Of a stretch of DNA of 64,000 bases, positions 43,011-55,200 are shown piece after piece. Every line of letters begins with the position of its first letter. Within the stretch, counting starts at the first letter, position 1. A program made the position numbers and the translations under genes. Under the pieces are notes generated by a model that had not been told where the DNA came from, did no database searches, and saw only the letters and a program-made list of their open reading frames with translations. The stretch is from assembly GCF_001949145.1 (NCBI RefSeq), contig NW_019091391.1, positions 391,720 to 455,719 of the forward strand, given 5' to 3'. This stretch comes from Acanthaster planci (Eukaryota; Echinodermata; Asteroidea; Valvatida; Acanthasteridae).

Positions 43011-43113
43011 GGAATGCACGACGACGAAGTTGCACATGCTTACAATAATAGACACAGGTGAGGAAAAGGCTTCACCCAAAAGACCCACTCTGCACGCGAA
43101 ACCTTTCACCTAT
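43011..43113 (+). promoter_or_regulatory. P450 upstream module, copy 1 (XRE-like core)
   Basis: This is a conserved block: GACACAGGTGAGGAAAAGG, then ACCCAAAAGACCCACTCTGC and ACGCGAAACCTTTCACCT. CACGCGA at 43093-43099 is the complement of TCGCGTG, an AhR/ARNT-type TNGCGTG core. The outer AGGTGA and TCACCT are inverted half-sites. Confidence 0.5.
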
Positions 43114-44032
43114 TTCAGCAACTGATGAAAATCTTTCTTTTTGTGTGTACACAATCTCTTGCCGCGAACTTTGTAGAATTGCTGTTGAACTTTGAGTCAC
43201 CTTGCAACAATAATATGTGTCTTATGCATGGCATGGATAAAGCATGTTTATTTCCAATTGTTTACTGCACGTCTTTTAGCCCAGCTTCCATTATGAGTGA
43301 GGAACGTTTTGCTATTAAATTAATAAAACAGCAAAAGAGAGCACATTTTAAGACAATCCTGGAAACGGATGTGAATTTTTCAGCATGTCATAATTTTTAT
43401 CGGGATTTTCTTATTATGGCTTTCACTGTACTCAGCCTAAATTAAGCGATTCTGGCATTAGTTCATAATTTGGCAGAATTCTAAAAAAGTTACGTGCTGA
43501 AAAAAGGACCAAACACCATGGAAACTTGTCAGACATTTGCAGGACTACAGTCGCATGGTAAACGCAAGTTTCTTTCGACACATAGCATATACACTAATCA
43601 GATGAAATAACTGGGGCCATAGAAATCGTGAAAGTCTAGTGCACATGGTGTCCAGAATGTTATGAGCTCTGTGCTGGACTAAGAAAAGGCCGAAATGTCT
43701 CGGCAACGGGGGCTCCTTCGGTCGGACCTGACCTTCGCTGGCTCACGAACGACAAGGAAATGCACGCGTTACGGTCACATCGCTACCAACAAAATGAACT
43801 CTCTCGACCAATGTTCCTCTTTTCAACCGATGAGCGGGCGCCCCTGTTCCCTGTGGATAATGGTGATATTTAAAGCCGTGTCGGAAACGGGCTTTCAGGG
43901 CTACGGCTAGGTCTATTGTCTACGCATCTCCACGCATTTCCAATGGAGCGAAGACCTAGACCTAGCTCTAGACAAGAGATTCGGATGCAGCCTATTAAAC
44001 CTTGCAACACTTTACAATAACAGAATGCCATA

Positions 44033-44046
44033 GCGCCATCTAGTGG
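44033..44046 (-). promoter_or_regulatory. CTCF-like site, copy 2
   Basis: Identical 14-mer to copy 1, 507 bp before the gene A start codon. Confidence 0.5.
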
Positions 44047-44312
44047 GCTATAAAGACTACAATGAGGTGAATATGAGGTGATTATAATGAACTATAATAA
44101 ATTAGGTTCATGAAATTTCTAATTTCATGAACGTAATTTCTTTCCCCCCCTTTCATGCTCCTCCTATGTTCCTTTAATGTATTTCACAATAATAACACAC
44201 TGTATGGCACTGTTACTAGTACAATTCACAGGAAATGTTCCTTAAAATTAATGTGGTCTCCAGGCGAGGAGATCCACAGTTCTCGGTGTAGGTAAATTGC
44301 ACTTTATACAGA

Positions 44313-44407
44313 GAATGCACGACGTTGCACATGCTTACAAGCATGGACACAGGTGAGGAAAAGGTATCCCCCCAAAAACCCATTCTGCACGCAAAACTTT
44401 TCACCTA
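44313..44407 (+). promoter_or_regulatory. P450 upstream module, copy 2 (gene A)
   Basis: Same block as 43011-43113. Its core is CACGCAA at 44388-44394, complement TTGCGTG. It ends about 145 bp before the gene A start codon. Confidence 0.5.
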
Positions 44408-44477
44408 TTCAAGTTTGGAACTCATGCTGTCGTTGAACTTTGTAATGTGAAGATGGCTTCAGGCTCAATGTCATCTG

Positions 44478-44499
44478 ACGTGTGTGGAGGGTATAAATA
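44478..44499 (+). promoter_or_regulatory. Gene A core promoter
   Basis: TGACGTGTGTGG precedes TATAAATA at 44492-44499, exactly 61 bp before the start codon. The same arrangement recurs before genes B and C. Confidence 0.75.
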
Positions 44500-44552
44500 A
44501 ACAGTGTGGTTGTGCGCTATCATAATACAGACTCGCACTGCTGAAGTCAAAC

Positions 44553-47500
44553 ATGGCTGGTCAAAATTCCGCCCATAGTTTCCTCTCCTTCGCCCAGAGC
44601 ACGCTCAATCTCCAATCTGCAGCCATCTTCCTGTTGATCTTCCTCGTGGTCTTAAAGCTAGTCCGACGTCCGAAGAACCTTCCCCCGGGGCCCAGGCAAT
44701 GGCCTGTCCTCGGAAACCTCCCGGCATTGGTTAGGTCAGGGAAACATCCTCACGAGGTGCTGGCGGAGTGGGCCCGGCGGTACGGCGGCGTCATGTCGGT
44801 TCACTTGGCCCCGGCACGGGGTCCATCCGTTGTTGTGAGCGACATTGGCATCGCCAAGGAGTTGCTGCAGTCGAAACAAAGGGAGCGCCATATTGACAGA
44901 GCCGCGAATCCATTGCTGAAAGAAGTCACAGACATACGAGGTAGGGACTGAATGGGAGGACAAGGCTTGGCCTAGTCTTGTTTCCAGGCAGTAGTGAGGT
45001 TTATTGGGCCCCATTTCAATCTGGGAGGCATGAAGGGGGTTAAAAGGTTTGTTTAGATCAGCCTCAATTTCGTGGAAGACCAAGAAAAAGAAGTAGCAAT
45101 TCTAAACAAGGACGAAAGAGCGCACAGGTATTGATTCTGGGACTGCAGGTGTAGGCAGGCAGCCCACTGATACAAGTTCCTGCTTGTCGAGTGCAGTGCT
45201 CGTTAACAACACACCGACTCGGAATGAGGTCTATTGAAGAAGAAACTGTGCTCAGCAGGTCACTGAACAATGAGGCAAAAACTTGTAAACTGTTAGCACA
45301 AGTCGACGACCCAATTTACTGATTAATTTAGATGTGTTTGAAATTGACGAATCACAGGTACCTGATATTTGTTTCAAAACAGGGAGCTTTCTTTGGGGAG
45401 CAGGCGAGGCTGCCAAAGAACACAGGCGCTTCGGCCTCAGCGCCCTTCGAAAGTTGGGGGTCGGCAAGAAAAATCTGGAGCACAGAATCAACGAAGAGGC
45501 TCGATACCTAGTCGAACGTATCGAGGCTGAAAAGAATCGACCCTTTGATCTGAACCTCCCCATCCACAACGCTGTGTCAAACACTGTCTGCTCCATAAGT
45601 TTTGGGTTTCGCTTTGACTACGACGACCCGAAACTGAAGAAGTTACTGGAAAGTCTGGTGGTTATTTCCAAGATGGGAATTGAGATATGGGGAAATAAGT
45701 TTCCCTTTCTCTACCACACTCCTTTTTTTTCGAAAAAGAGGGAATGGGTCAACTTTCTCAGAGGTACTATTACCCAAATAATTCAGGTAAGCATGTTTTA
45801 TTGAATGTGCAACTCTATGACTGTATTTCATGGGGGGGGGTTAATGACAGTTTCCCGTAACCTGTTAAGTTTTTATGATGCCTGGGTAAGACTGAATTTT
45901 AGAGCTTTTTACTGCTTTTGGAGGGAAAGAGAATTTAACTTGTAGTCCCTTAAATCTGCCATTCGATTTCCTTGCGTCTGACAAAATATCTCATCAAATT
46001 GATCCAGGATCACCAAAGCTCCTATGACGAGAACGACCTCCGGGACATCATCGACATGCACATCGCCGACATCAAAGAAAAAGAGCAGAAAGGATCTGGG
46101 GTGGGCTTGGGGCCCGGCCTGACCGATGTCCACGACGAGATCGGGCTGGGTATCCTGGACTTGTTTGCCGCTGGCACAGAAACGACTGCAAGTACCGTGC
46201 TCTGGCTGATATCCTTCGTGCTCAAGTACCCTGAAGTGCAAGACAAGGTAGCAAAAAGTACAAGTAATGTTAGAGCACCTATTAAACTTTTGATAAAATT
46301 GTTTTATACTTACGTTGTGGGAAATCATCGTTTATCGTGGCTTTTATATAGTAGTACTATAATTGAATTGTGGAGTTCGAACAATCCTAACTTTAAAATG
46401 TTTTAAACACTCCATCATAACATTTTGACAGAATAACGTAAATATAAACCTCCAAATTGGCAAAGGTTTGTAAGAATCAGTTTGCAATCAATTCTGAAGT
46501 TTTCAGTGATGAGTTTAGATCAAAATGTAATGACTTCATTCCATACTGTATTAATTTCACACCCTCAATTATTTTCAAAGAACATCCACTCAGAGAGATT
46601 AGAACTGGGGTTACAAGTTATAATGTGGGAAAGATAAGGGGCCAATGCTATCAGGCTAACAGCATCAACTAATCATATACTTACCTCGTTGTCTGATTAA
46701 TAACTGTGGCATGCAGATCCAGCAAGAGATATATGAAGTGGTGGGAAGTGACCGTCAGCCATCTTGCGAAGACCGTCCCAGCATGCCCTATACCAACGCA
46801 GTCATCAATGAAGTACTACGCATGCGTCCGGCGGGGGCCTTTGCTTTGCCTTATGTGACGACACAAGAGTTTGAATTGAGAGGATACACTATTCCCAAGG
46901 GAATAGGTGAGATTATTACCTCGATCCCGTCGTTCCATGTATAACAACAATGGTTATGACTAAGTTTTTTGAGTTATAATCAGATACACAGAGTGGACTC
47001 CAAGCTACAAAATTCCATCCTCCAGGTAACATTGATATAATACCATTAACATTTACAAATTACCGATTTTTATGATTGAATTATAAACAGGTGTGACTAT
47101 AAATCTGTGGGCGATAATGAACGACCCCAAGGTTTGGGATCGACCAGAGGAGTTCAACCCCGGACGTTTCCTGAGCAAAGACGGCAAGACAATGATCCAG
47201 CATGAAGCTTTCATACCATTTTCAACAGGTAGGCCTATGTTCGGAGAAGAAACTTATTCTTCAAATTATTTGAGTTCTCTCGAGAAAAACTGGCACAGTT
47301 TTTTTCCGCTACTGTAAATAAGGAATATGCATCAACATTGATATCTTATTATACATTGCGCCACATTGACCTACATTGAGTGAGGTCATTTTGGAGAAGA
47401 AGACGTATTTTGCTAGAGCGTTGTGGGTAACGTAGGCCCTACTGGACTAAATCAGGTGAACGCGTTCAGCTTACCACCTGGAAAACTACGAAAGCTCGTT

Positions 47501-48133
47501 AGTGCCACCGCCATTTTATGTTTTTACAGCAGCTATTTATATTTTTCAAAAGCAGCTATTTAATTTTCGTGAGCAGTTTTTTTTTAATTTTTCAGAGCAG
47601 CTGTGTGTGCAGCTATTTCGTAGAAAACGGATATTGAATTACGGTGGCTCATCACGGACGTGTATAATAAAATCTGGACTTGCAATGCCCTTAATCAGNG
47701 GGAGCCAACCCACGCCTTTGTATTCGGCTCGGTAAAATGGCCGCTGGTTGGCTTCTTTTTCATACAAAGGCGTTGCAAGTCCAGGTTTTTTTTATATACG
47801 TCCGTGTATGTGGCTCATACACTCTATGTAAGATGTGAAAATGTAGATGTCAAAGGTGAACGCTTGGTGGCACTTTCTAGCATTGATCGCTCCCGTGCCC
47901 ATTCGACCAGACATCTTTCTCCTGATTTTCATTTACTCCTTTCGCTTTAACCAGGTCGTCGGAGTTGTCTGGGTGAAGGGCTGGCCAAGACGGAAGTGTT
48001 CCTCTTCGCTACTAACCTCTTCCAGCGGTACACATTTAAGCTACCGCTGGGAGCGGCTCCACCAGCATTGAAGGGGATTGGTCGTTTCACGTTTATTCCG
48101 GAGCCGTTTAGAGTATGTGCAGTTAAACGCTAG
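44553..48133 (+). CDS. Cytochrome P450, CYP2 clan (gene A)
   Basis: Six exons: 44553-44940, 45383-45786, 46008-46247, 46717-46906, 47091-47228 and 47955-48133, giving 512 aa. An N-terminal membrane anchor (LQSAAIFLLIFLVVLKL) is followed by the RRPKNLPPGPRQWPVLGN hinge. The I-helix motif AGTETT is at 319-324, the K-helix ExxR at 376-379, FNPGRF lies in exon 5, and the haem-binding FSTGRRSCLG is at 451-460 with Cys458 as ligand. These mark a microsomal monooxygenase that takes electrons from P450 reductase; the substrate cannot be read from sequence. In helix C the usual Trp of WxxxR is Ala (GEAAKEHRRF). The exon phases are those of CYP2-type genes. It is intact, with no stops or frameshifts. 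Genes B and C are close tandem paralogues. Intron 5 holds a MITE with one ambiguous base. Confidence 0.93.
47653..47810. mobile_element. MITE with 8-bp target duplication in gene A intron 5
   Basis: CACGGACGTGTATA with CTGGACTTGCAATGCC on the left pairs with GGCGTTGCAAGTCCAG and TATACGTCCGTG on the right. TGGCTCAT flanks it at 47645-47652 and 47811-47818, an 8-bp duplication typical of hAT elements. The matching intron of gene B lacks it. The N at 47699 is inside. Confidence 0.7.
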
Positions 48134-49915
48134 ACCTGATGAAGGACGTTAAAATGGCGTTAGAAGTCAAAATTCTCGAAAACGACAGTAGTGGACCATA
48201 ACGTTAGTCTTGAGTATTACCATATTTGGACTGCCTATTATCTCACAATTCTCGCGTAATTTGACCAATTACAACGCTTGCTCTAGCAGCCTGGAACGGA
48301 ATGTATGGGTGTTAAGGGGTGGTTTTCTTAAAGGTTGCCACATAGGGAACAAAACCTAACGAAACGTTTCAATTACAAAATCAAGTTGATTGGCTGTTCA
48401 AAAACCTGACTTACATGCATAAACTAGAAGTTCTCAACATATTTGTACGGGTGGGATTTAAAATGTGTTTTTACCAACTTGAGATAGTTAAATTGAATTT
48501 CGACAAATATTGCTGCATCAGGGGGGAAATGTCACTGTGGCCATATGTAGTAATACTCTACACTGAAGACCCTACGATCTTGTAAAAGTGCTTGAAATTA
48601 GATGCAAGTCTTCTTGATTGCATTGTGTGATCCTCATTTTCATTTGTGTACATAACGGTGACGAATGATGGTTACTTTAAAGGAACAAGGAAATTGAAAT
48701 AGTTTTATAAATTTTACTAAAACCCTTGAAATCTTTGGGTTTCAATTAACCTTTTTATTTCAATTTTAACCCGTATTTTCATGCTTTACTGGTTTTTATG
48801 CTTATACGTATTTGCATATTCTTTAGCAGAACTATGATGCCATCCAAGGCACTGAAGCTTAGTGTTGCACCGATTTGTGCACAGAAAATATCTAGATTTT
48901 TTTAACCACCGCCATGCAAGAGTTCATTTTCTTTTGCAATTTATTGCTGTGTGAGTATATGGCAACAATCCAGCAAAAATCCTTTTCACAGAAATGTCAA
49001 TTTTTAATGTTTGAAAAAGTACACCGTTCAGTTCTCGTAACTCAAAAAAGATATCAGTCTTCATACATGGAAGAAGAGTAGAGAGATACACAAAAAGTGA
49101 TTCTAAGAAAAACTCTTTTCCTGGATCCTAAATGACTCTGACAGTAACGTTTTTCTGTTAATGTTTTAGGTGTGTAAATGTACTCGTCAGAGATGTATTC
49201 AGAATTTCCCTCGATGCAAGAAGAGTTTCCTGATGAGTGATATGCGTGTAAACTTCTTCGCTTGAATTTAACACTAATGGACATCGTTTAGCTAAAAGAC
49301 CAGTCATGTAATATTCAGCCTTAATTTTTTACTGTATGGCATTGTTACTGAAGACTTAAAAGTAAAAGTTTCTAAAAATTAAATATGAAATGAAGTGACT
49401 ATTATTTTATCCATGATTACGTTACCCAAAAGATTCGTTTTCTTCCAGCTCTTTAGCCAAGTCTGATAATAAACTATCAAGTACATAAACCAATCCGTCG
49501 CTTCAGTTACTTGATTTGCCTATAATGTTATATCGCTCATTTAATCAGATAGTCAAATTATTTCATTTACTTATTGTTGTTTCCATGGTAACATAAATAG
49601 CGCCCTCAGGAAAAACAATTGAAACCTGCTGCGCCATGTTGAAGATAAGTGAAATCATGGATCCATGGTGAAATACAGCAGGGTAATAGTTACGAGTATT
49701 TTTGAATTGTTTTTATGGATTATGAGCCTGAGACATCAGAAATATTCCATTGTTGGCATAATAAATATCCAGGTAATCGCATGAAAATTATGTCAAGAAT
49801 GTAGAATATGCAGCTTTATCATATTGTTAGTGTGCTGCTGGTTGATTAGTTTCAAGAAATTCTTCAACAGGGTTGAGCTAATGAAACCTAGGAAGGACGG
49901 ATTCCAACTGGCATC

Positions 49916-50132
49916 AACACTAACAGAGATTAACCCTAACGGAGGTCAACCCTAACAGAGGTCAACCCTAACGGAGGTCAACCCTAACAGAGGTCGACCC
50001 TAACAGAGGGCAGCCCTAATGGAGACTAACCGTAATAGAGGCCAACCCTAACAGAGGTCAACCCTAACGGAGGTCAACCCTAACGGAGGGCAGCCCTAAT
50101 GGAGACTAACCGCAATAGAGGCCAACCCTAAC
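49916..50132. repeat. Telomere-like 16-bp minisatellite, about 13 units
   Basis: Units of AACCCTAACGGAGGTC with variants (AACCGTAATAGAGGCC, AGCCCTAATGGAGACT) are tandemly arranged. Most contain CCCTAA, the metazoan telomere hexamer, but with a 10-base non-telomeric remainder. A shorter copy of about six units lies at 56816-56905. Confidence 0.85.
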
Positions 50133-50133
50133 C

Positions 50134-50159
50134 GGGGGTGGGGGGAGGGCAGGGGAGGG
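50134..50159 (+). repeat. G-quadruplex-prone run
   Basis: Five runs of three to six G, separated by one or two bases, directly follow the minisatellite. The paralogous position 56906-56931 keeps the same pattern. Confidence 0.6.
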
Positions 50160-51024
50160 TTCAAGCATTGATGGTCAAGAACAGCCGCGCACACTAAGCC
50201 ATGGATATGCACAGGTGACTGAAAGCTCTTGAAGCACTGTCTGTGGTGATTTGTTCCACTCATGTTTTGGAAGTGCCTATTTTGGGCTCAGGTTTTCAAC
50301 TCGGGCTGCTGGCGAGCCTGTCTGTCAAATGGAGCATTTTCCGTCTACGGTGAGCTTTCACGTCAAAGCATGGCCGAAATTCTATGTCTTTCGTGCACTT
50401 AACCTCTTTTGTTGGCAGTGCCTGGCCAAGGGGTTACCCTCCCATATCAGTAGGATCAGGTAGTTGAAGTTGCTCATGTGGAAAAGTGTTATTTTCACAT
50501 GCTGATTGCACACTCTGTTTGCACTAGCAGTAAGTGCATATAGGCAGTCTGTGCATGGAGGTACACATCTGCTATTGGCTGACCTTGAGAATTGTCTCCC
50601 CATGAACAGCCATTGAACGAATTTTGGAAGTTTTCATTTTAGGAGATACAGTTGAAAAATGTTCCTATGTGCCCGTGAAAGTTTGAAGGTTGCCACTTGA
50701 AATGAGGCTGCTAGCAGACTTTGGAAAAATCACTTTTTGTGAGTTGATTTTGTTTTGTGGAAATGATTAAAAATAATAATTGGTTAACCCAAAAAAAATT
50801 GAAAAGAAATTGAAAGATTAAGGACCATAGAATGATTTAATTTGTGTTTCAGAAACCTCAGGGATGTTAGTATGCATGTTATTGGCCCCTGAACAATGCC
50901 GATTTTACAATGTGTTCCCTTGGGCTTGAAATAAAGGACTGCACCCGGATGAGCAGGTGCTTCTGCTCTTGGTGGATAACGGTGACATTTAATCTTACAA
51001 CACAAACAATAAAAGAATGTCATA

Positions 51025-51038
51025 GCGCCATCTAGTGG
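51025..51038 (-). promoter_or_regulatory. CTCF-like site, copy 3
   Basis: Identical 14-mer. It lies 1.2 kb before gene B, the distance being enlarged by the Mutator-like insertion between them. Confidence 0.5.
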
Positions 51039-51245
51039 ACTAAAAAGACTACAATGAGAGCCCTCACCGTGGCAAGAAACGAAAGTATCATTTTCCAATT
51101 TCATGAACATAACTTCTTTCCTCCCCTTTCACGCTCCTCTTTCGTTCCTTTAATGTACTTGGCAATAATCAGACACTGGTTGGCACTGTTACTTGTAGAG
51201 TTAAAAGGAAATGTACCTCAAAATTCCTCTTGGCGAGGAGACCCA

Positions 51246-51926
51246 TAGCCTTTGATCAAGGCGCCCGCGGTGAAATGGATAGTCGCTCAAGCTGCAGGGG
51301 ACTAGTTTAAGCACCAAATCAACGCACGAAGAAAGACTACACGACGAACCGTACGTACGGTTCGTCGTGTAGTCTGTCTTTGAGTGCGTACCCGCGTGCG
51401 CACTCGGCACGCACAGTCCACGCGACACACTCAGCTCGGCTACTGTACATGTATGCCTGTGCATGCATGGTTAATTTCGGGCGTGCGTGCAGTTCGTCGT
51501 GTTGCGCAGGCGTGGACCTCTGGACCATACATAGCGTGGACGTCTGCACAAAAGAAGTCCACATAATGTAGGGTGCAATGGCGTTGTGTGGACTCGCACA
51601 AGTCCACACAATGTTTTCCCCTCTGCGAAAAGCAGTTTCAGATGCATTTTGGGGTCAAGGTTATTCGTGGCAAACTGAAGAGGAACAGTCCAGGAAGTCG
51701 TCATCCAAAATGCAGCTCGAAGGAGTTATCCTAGTTGGAGAAAAAAGAGCATGTTCCTCAAGTTACCTTAACCACACGAGAACAAAGGAATGTCCACATT
51801 TTGCATGTAAACAGGTATCTTTGTCTTTCTTTCTGCGTTGGTTGGTGCTTAAACTAGTCTCCTCCAGCTAGCTCCTCGCTTTTGAGAGACTATCCATTTC
51901 GCCGCGGACGCCTTGCTCTAAGGCTA
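51246..51926. mobile_element. Mutator-like non-autonomous element
   Basis: Terminal inverted repeats of about 92-106 bp begin TAGCCTT and include CAAGGCG.CCGCGG, GAAATGGATAGTC and GACTAGTTTAAGCACCAA on both ends (left 51246-51337, right 51821-51926). GGAGACCCA flanks it at 51237-51245 and 51927-51935. A 9-bp duplication with long terminal repeats is the signature of Mutator-like elements. The matching stretch upstream of gene A is uninterrupted (GGAGATCCA). There is no transposase, and the interior is GC-rich with several GCGTG cores. Confidence 0.8.
51334..51375. repeat. Perfect 42-bp palindrome
   Basis: Two 21-base arms meet with no spacer at GTAC/GTAC (centre 51354/51355), starting AGACTACACGACGAACCGTAC. 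Weaker symmetry extends outward into the left terminal repeat of the Mutator-like element. Confidence 0.9.
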
Positions 51927-51964
51927 GGAGACCCAGAGTTCTAGGTATAAATAAATTGCATGAG

Positions 51965-52062
51965 AGAACACACGACGAAGTTGCACATGCTTACAATAAC
52001 AGACACAGGTGAGGAAAAGGCTTCCCCCAAGAGACCCACTCTGCACGCGAAACCTTTCACCT
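51965..52062 (+). promoter_or_regulatory. P450 upstream module, copy 3 (gene B)
   Basis: Same conserved block, with core CACGCGA at 52044-52050, about 180 bp before the gene B start codon. Confidence 0.5.
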
Positions 52063-52163
52063 AATTCGGAATTGAACTCATGTCATAACAAATATGTGCG
52101 TACACGGTCTGTTGTTTGTTGAACTTTGTGATGTAAAGAGAAGCTTCAGGCTCAATATCATCT

Positions 52164-52186
52164 GACGTGTGTGGATGATATAAATA
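52164..52186 (+). promoter_or_regulatory. Gene B core promoter
   Basis: TGACGTGTGTGG then TATAAATA at 52179-52186, 61 bp before the start codon as in gene A. Confidence 0.75.
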
Positions 52187-52239
52187 AGCGGTGTGGTTGT
52201 GCGCTATCATAATACAGACTTGCACTGCTGAAGTCAAAC

Positions 52240-55200
52240 ATGGCTGGTCAAAATTCTGCCCCGAGTTTCCTCTCCTTCGCTCAGAACGCACTCAATCTCC
52301 AATCTGCAGCCATCTTCCTGTTGATCTTCCTCGTGGTCTTGAAGCTATTCCGACGTCCGAAGAACCTTCCCCCGGGACCCCGGCAATGGCCTGTCCTCGG
52401 CAACTTCCCGGCAGTGGTTAGGTCAGGGAAACATCTCCACGAGGTGCTGGCGGAGTGGGCCAAGCGGTACGGCAGTGTCATGTCGGTTCACCTGAACCCA
52501 GCACATGGTTCATCCGTCGTTGTCAGCGACATTGGCATCGCCAAGGAGTTGCTGTCGAGACAAAGGGTGCAACACATTGACAGGGCCGCGATTCCACTGA
52601 TGAAAGAAGTCATAGACATACGAGGTAGGGACTGGATGGGAGGACAAGGCTTGGCCTAGTCTTGCCACCAAGCAGTAGTGAGGTTTATTGGGCCCCATTT
52701 CAATCTGGGAAGAATAGAGGGGGTTAAAAGGGGAGAGTTTGTTTTGCTGAGTCTCAATTTCATGAAAAGACCAAGAAAACGTAGTTGCAATTCTAAATAC
52801 GTGCGAAAGAGCGCACAAATATCGAACGTGAGACTGCACGTATAATATAGGCAGCCCACTGATACAAGTTCCTGCTTGTCGAGTGCAGTGCTCGTTAACA
52901 ACACACCGACTCGGAATGAGGTCTATCGAAGAAGAAAATGTGCTCAGCAGGTATTGGGTCACTGAACAATGAGGCAAAAACTTGTAAACTGTTATCACAA
53001 GTCGACGACCCAATTCACTGATTAATTCAGATGTGTTTGAAATTGACGAATCACAGGTACCTGATATTTGTTTCAAAACAGGGAGCTTTCTTTGGGGAGC
53101 AGGCGAGCCTGCCAAGGAGCTTAGGCGTTTCGGCCTCAGCGCCTTTCGAAAGTTGGGGGTCGGCAAGAAAACTCTGGAGCACAGAATCAACGAAGAGGCT
53201 CGATACCTAGTCGAACGTATCGAGGCTGAAAAGAATCGACCCTTTGATCTGAACCTCCCCATCCACAACGCCGTGTCAAACACTGTCTGCTCCATAAGTT
53301 TTGGGTTCCGCTTTGACTACGACGACCCGAAACTGAAGAAGTTACTGGAAAGTCTGGAGATTATTTCCAAGATGGGAATTGAGATATTGGGAAACACTTT
53401 TCCCTTTCTCTACCACACTCCTTTTTTTGCAAAAAAGAGAGAATGGGTCAACTTTCTCAGAGATACTATTACCCAAATAGTTCGGGTAAGCACGTTTTAT
53501 TCGACGTAAAACTCTATGACAGTATTTTTTATTTTATATATTTATTTATTTATTTTTTTGGGGGGGGGGAGGGGCAACAGTGACAGTGTCCTGTAGCCTG
53601 TTAAGCTTTTATGATGCCTAGGTAAAACTACATGTTAGAGCTTTTTACTGCTTTTGGAGGGAAAGGGAATCTAAATATTAGTCCCTTAAATCTGCCATTG
53701 GATTTCCTTGCGTCGGATGGTCAAATTTTCCTTACAGCCAATTAGAAACTGAATTTTAAAAACAAATTTCATGACAAAATATCTCATCAAATTGATCCAG
53801 GATCACCAAAGCTCCTTTGACGAGAACGACCTCCGGGACATCATTGACATGCGCATCGCCGACATCAAAGAAAAAGAGCAGCAAGGATCTGGGGTGGGCA
53901 CGGGTCCCGCCCTGACCGAAGAGATCTGGCTTGGTATCCTGGACTTGTTTGGCGCTGGCACAGAAACGACTGCAAGTACCGTACTCTGGCTGATATCCTT
54001 CGTGCTCAAGTACCCTGAAGTGCAAGAAAAGGTACCAAAAAGTACAAGTAATGCTAGAGAACATATTCAACCTTTTGATAAAATTGTGTTGATACTTACG
54101 TTATGTTAAATCATCGTTTATCGTGGCTTTTATACAGTAGTACTACAATTGAATTGTGGAGTTCGAACAATCCTAACTTCAAAATGTTTTAAACACTCCA
54201 TCATAACATTTTGACAGAATAACGTAAATATAAACCTCCAAATTGGCAAAGGTTTGTAAGAATCAGTTTGCAATCAATTCTGAAGTTTTCAGTGATGAGT
54301 TTAGATCAAAATGTAATGACTTCATTCCATACTGTATTAATTTCACACCCTCAATTATTTTCAAAGAACATCCACTCAGAGAGATTAGAACTGGGGTTAC
54401 AAGTTATAATGTGGGAAAGATAAGGGGCCAATGCTATCAGGCTAACAGCATCAACTAATCATATACTTACCTCGTTGTCTGATTAATAACTGTGGCATGC
54501 AGATCCAGCAAGAGATATATGAAGTGGTGGGAAGTGACCGTCAGCCATCTTGCGAAGACCGTCCCAGCATGCCCTACACCAACGCGGTCATCAATGAAGT
54601 ACTACGCATGCGTCCCCCAGGGGTCTTTACTTTACCTTATGTGACGACAGAAGAGTTTCAATTGAGCGGATACACTATTCCCAAGGGAATAGGTAAGATT
54701 ATTACCTCGATCCCATCGTTCCATGTATAACAGCAATGGTTATGACTAAGTTTTTTGAGTTATAATCTGATACGTATAGTGGACTCCAAGCTACAAAATT
54801 CTATTCCCAGGTAACATTGATATAATACCATTAACAGTTACCAATGACCGATTTTTATAATTGAATTATAAACAGGTGTGATCATAAATCTGTGGGCGAT
54901 GATGAACGACCCCAAGGTTTGGGATCGACCAGAAGACTTCAATCCTGGACGTTTCCTGAGCAAAGACGGCAAGACAATGATCCAGCACGAAACCTTCATA
55001 CCATTCTCAACGGGTAGGCCTATGTTCGGAGAAGAAAGTTCTTCTTCAAATTCTTTGAGTTCAGGTTTTTCCGCTGCTGTAAATACGGAATATGCATCAA
55101 CATTGATATCATATTATACAATGCGCCACCATGAGGTCATTTTGGACAAGACGTATAATTTCGCAAGAGCATTGTGGGTAACGTACTGGACTAAATCAGG

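Larger units (their letters stand above)
39924..44480. other. Erlin-P450 intergenic region
   Basis: The erlin promoter side (39924 onward) gives way near 40.8 kb to sequence shared with the P450 array. This includes a CTCF-like site, a relic P450 exon, a copy of the P450 3'-flank (41770-41885, like 49380-49490 and 56400-56500), a copy of the far-upstream block (42620-42780, like 50285-50450), and two upstream modules. Nothing else here looks coding. Confidence 0.55.
48134..51236. other. Gene A-gene B spacer
   Basis: This is shared in order with the spacer after gene B: a 3'-flank block (about 48240-48640), the CCAAAAGATTCGTTTTCTTCC block near 49430, a telomere-like minisatellite, a G-rich run, and the far-upstream block from 50200. 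No additional gene is seen. Confidence 0.55.

Noticed and set aside
45334-45382. Upstream extension of P450 exon 2 beginning MFEIDESQVPDICFKTG
   Set aside because: The phase from exon 1 requires entry at 45383. The extension has no counterpart in P450 proteins, though it stays open in genes A and B.
46457-46672. 71-codon frame identical in genes A and B (also 54243-54458)
   Set aside because: It lies inside intron 3 and is disrupted in gene C. The identity is better explained by gene conversion than by coding constraint.
49916-50132. Interstitial telomere remnant
   Set aside because: Units carry CCCTAA but the repeat period is 16 bp and includes non-telomeric sequence, so a true interstitial telomere block is unlikely.
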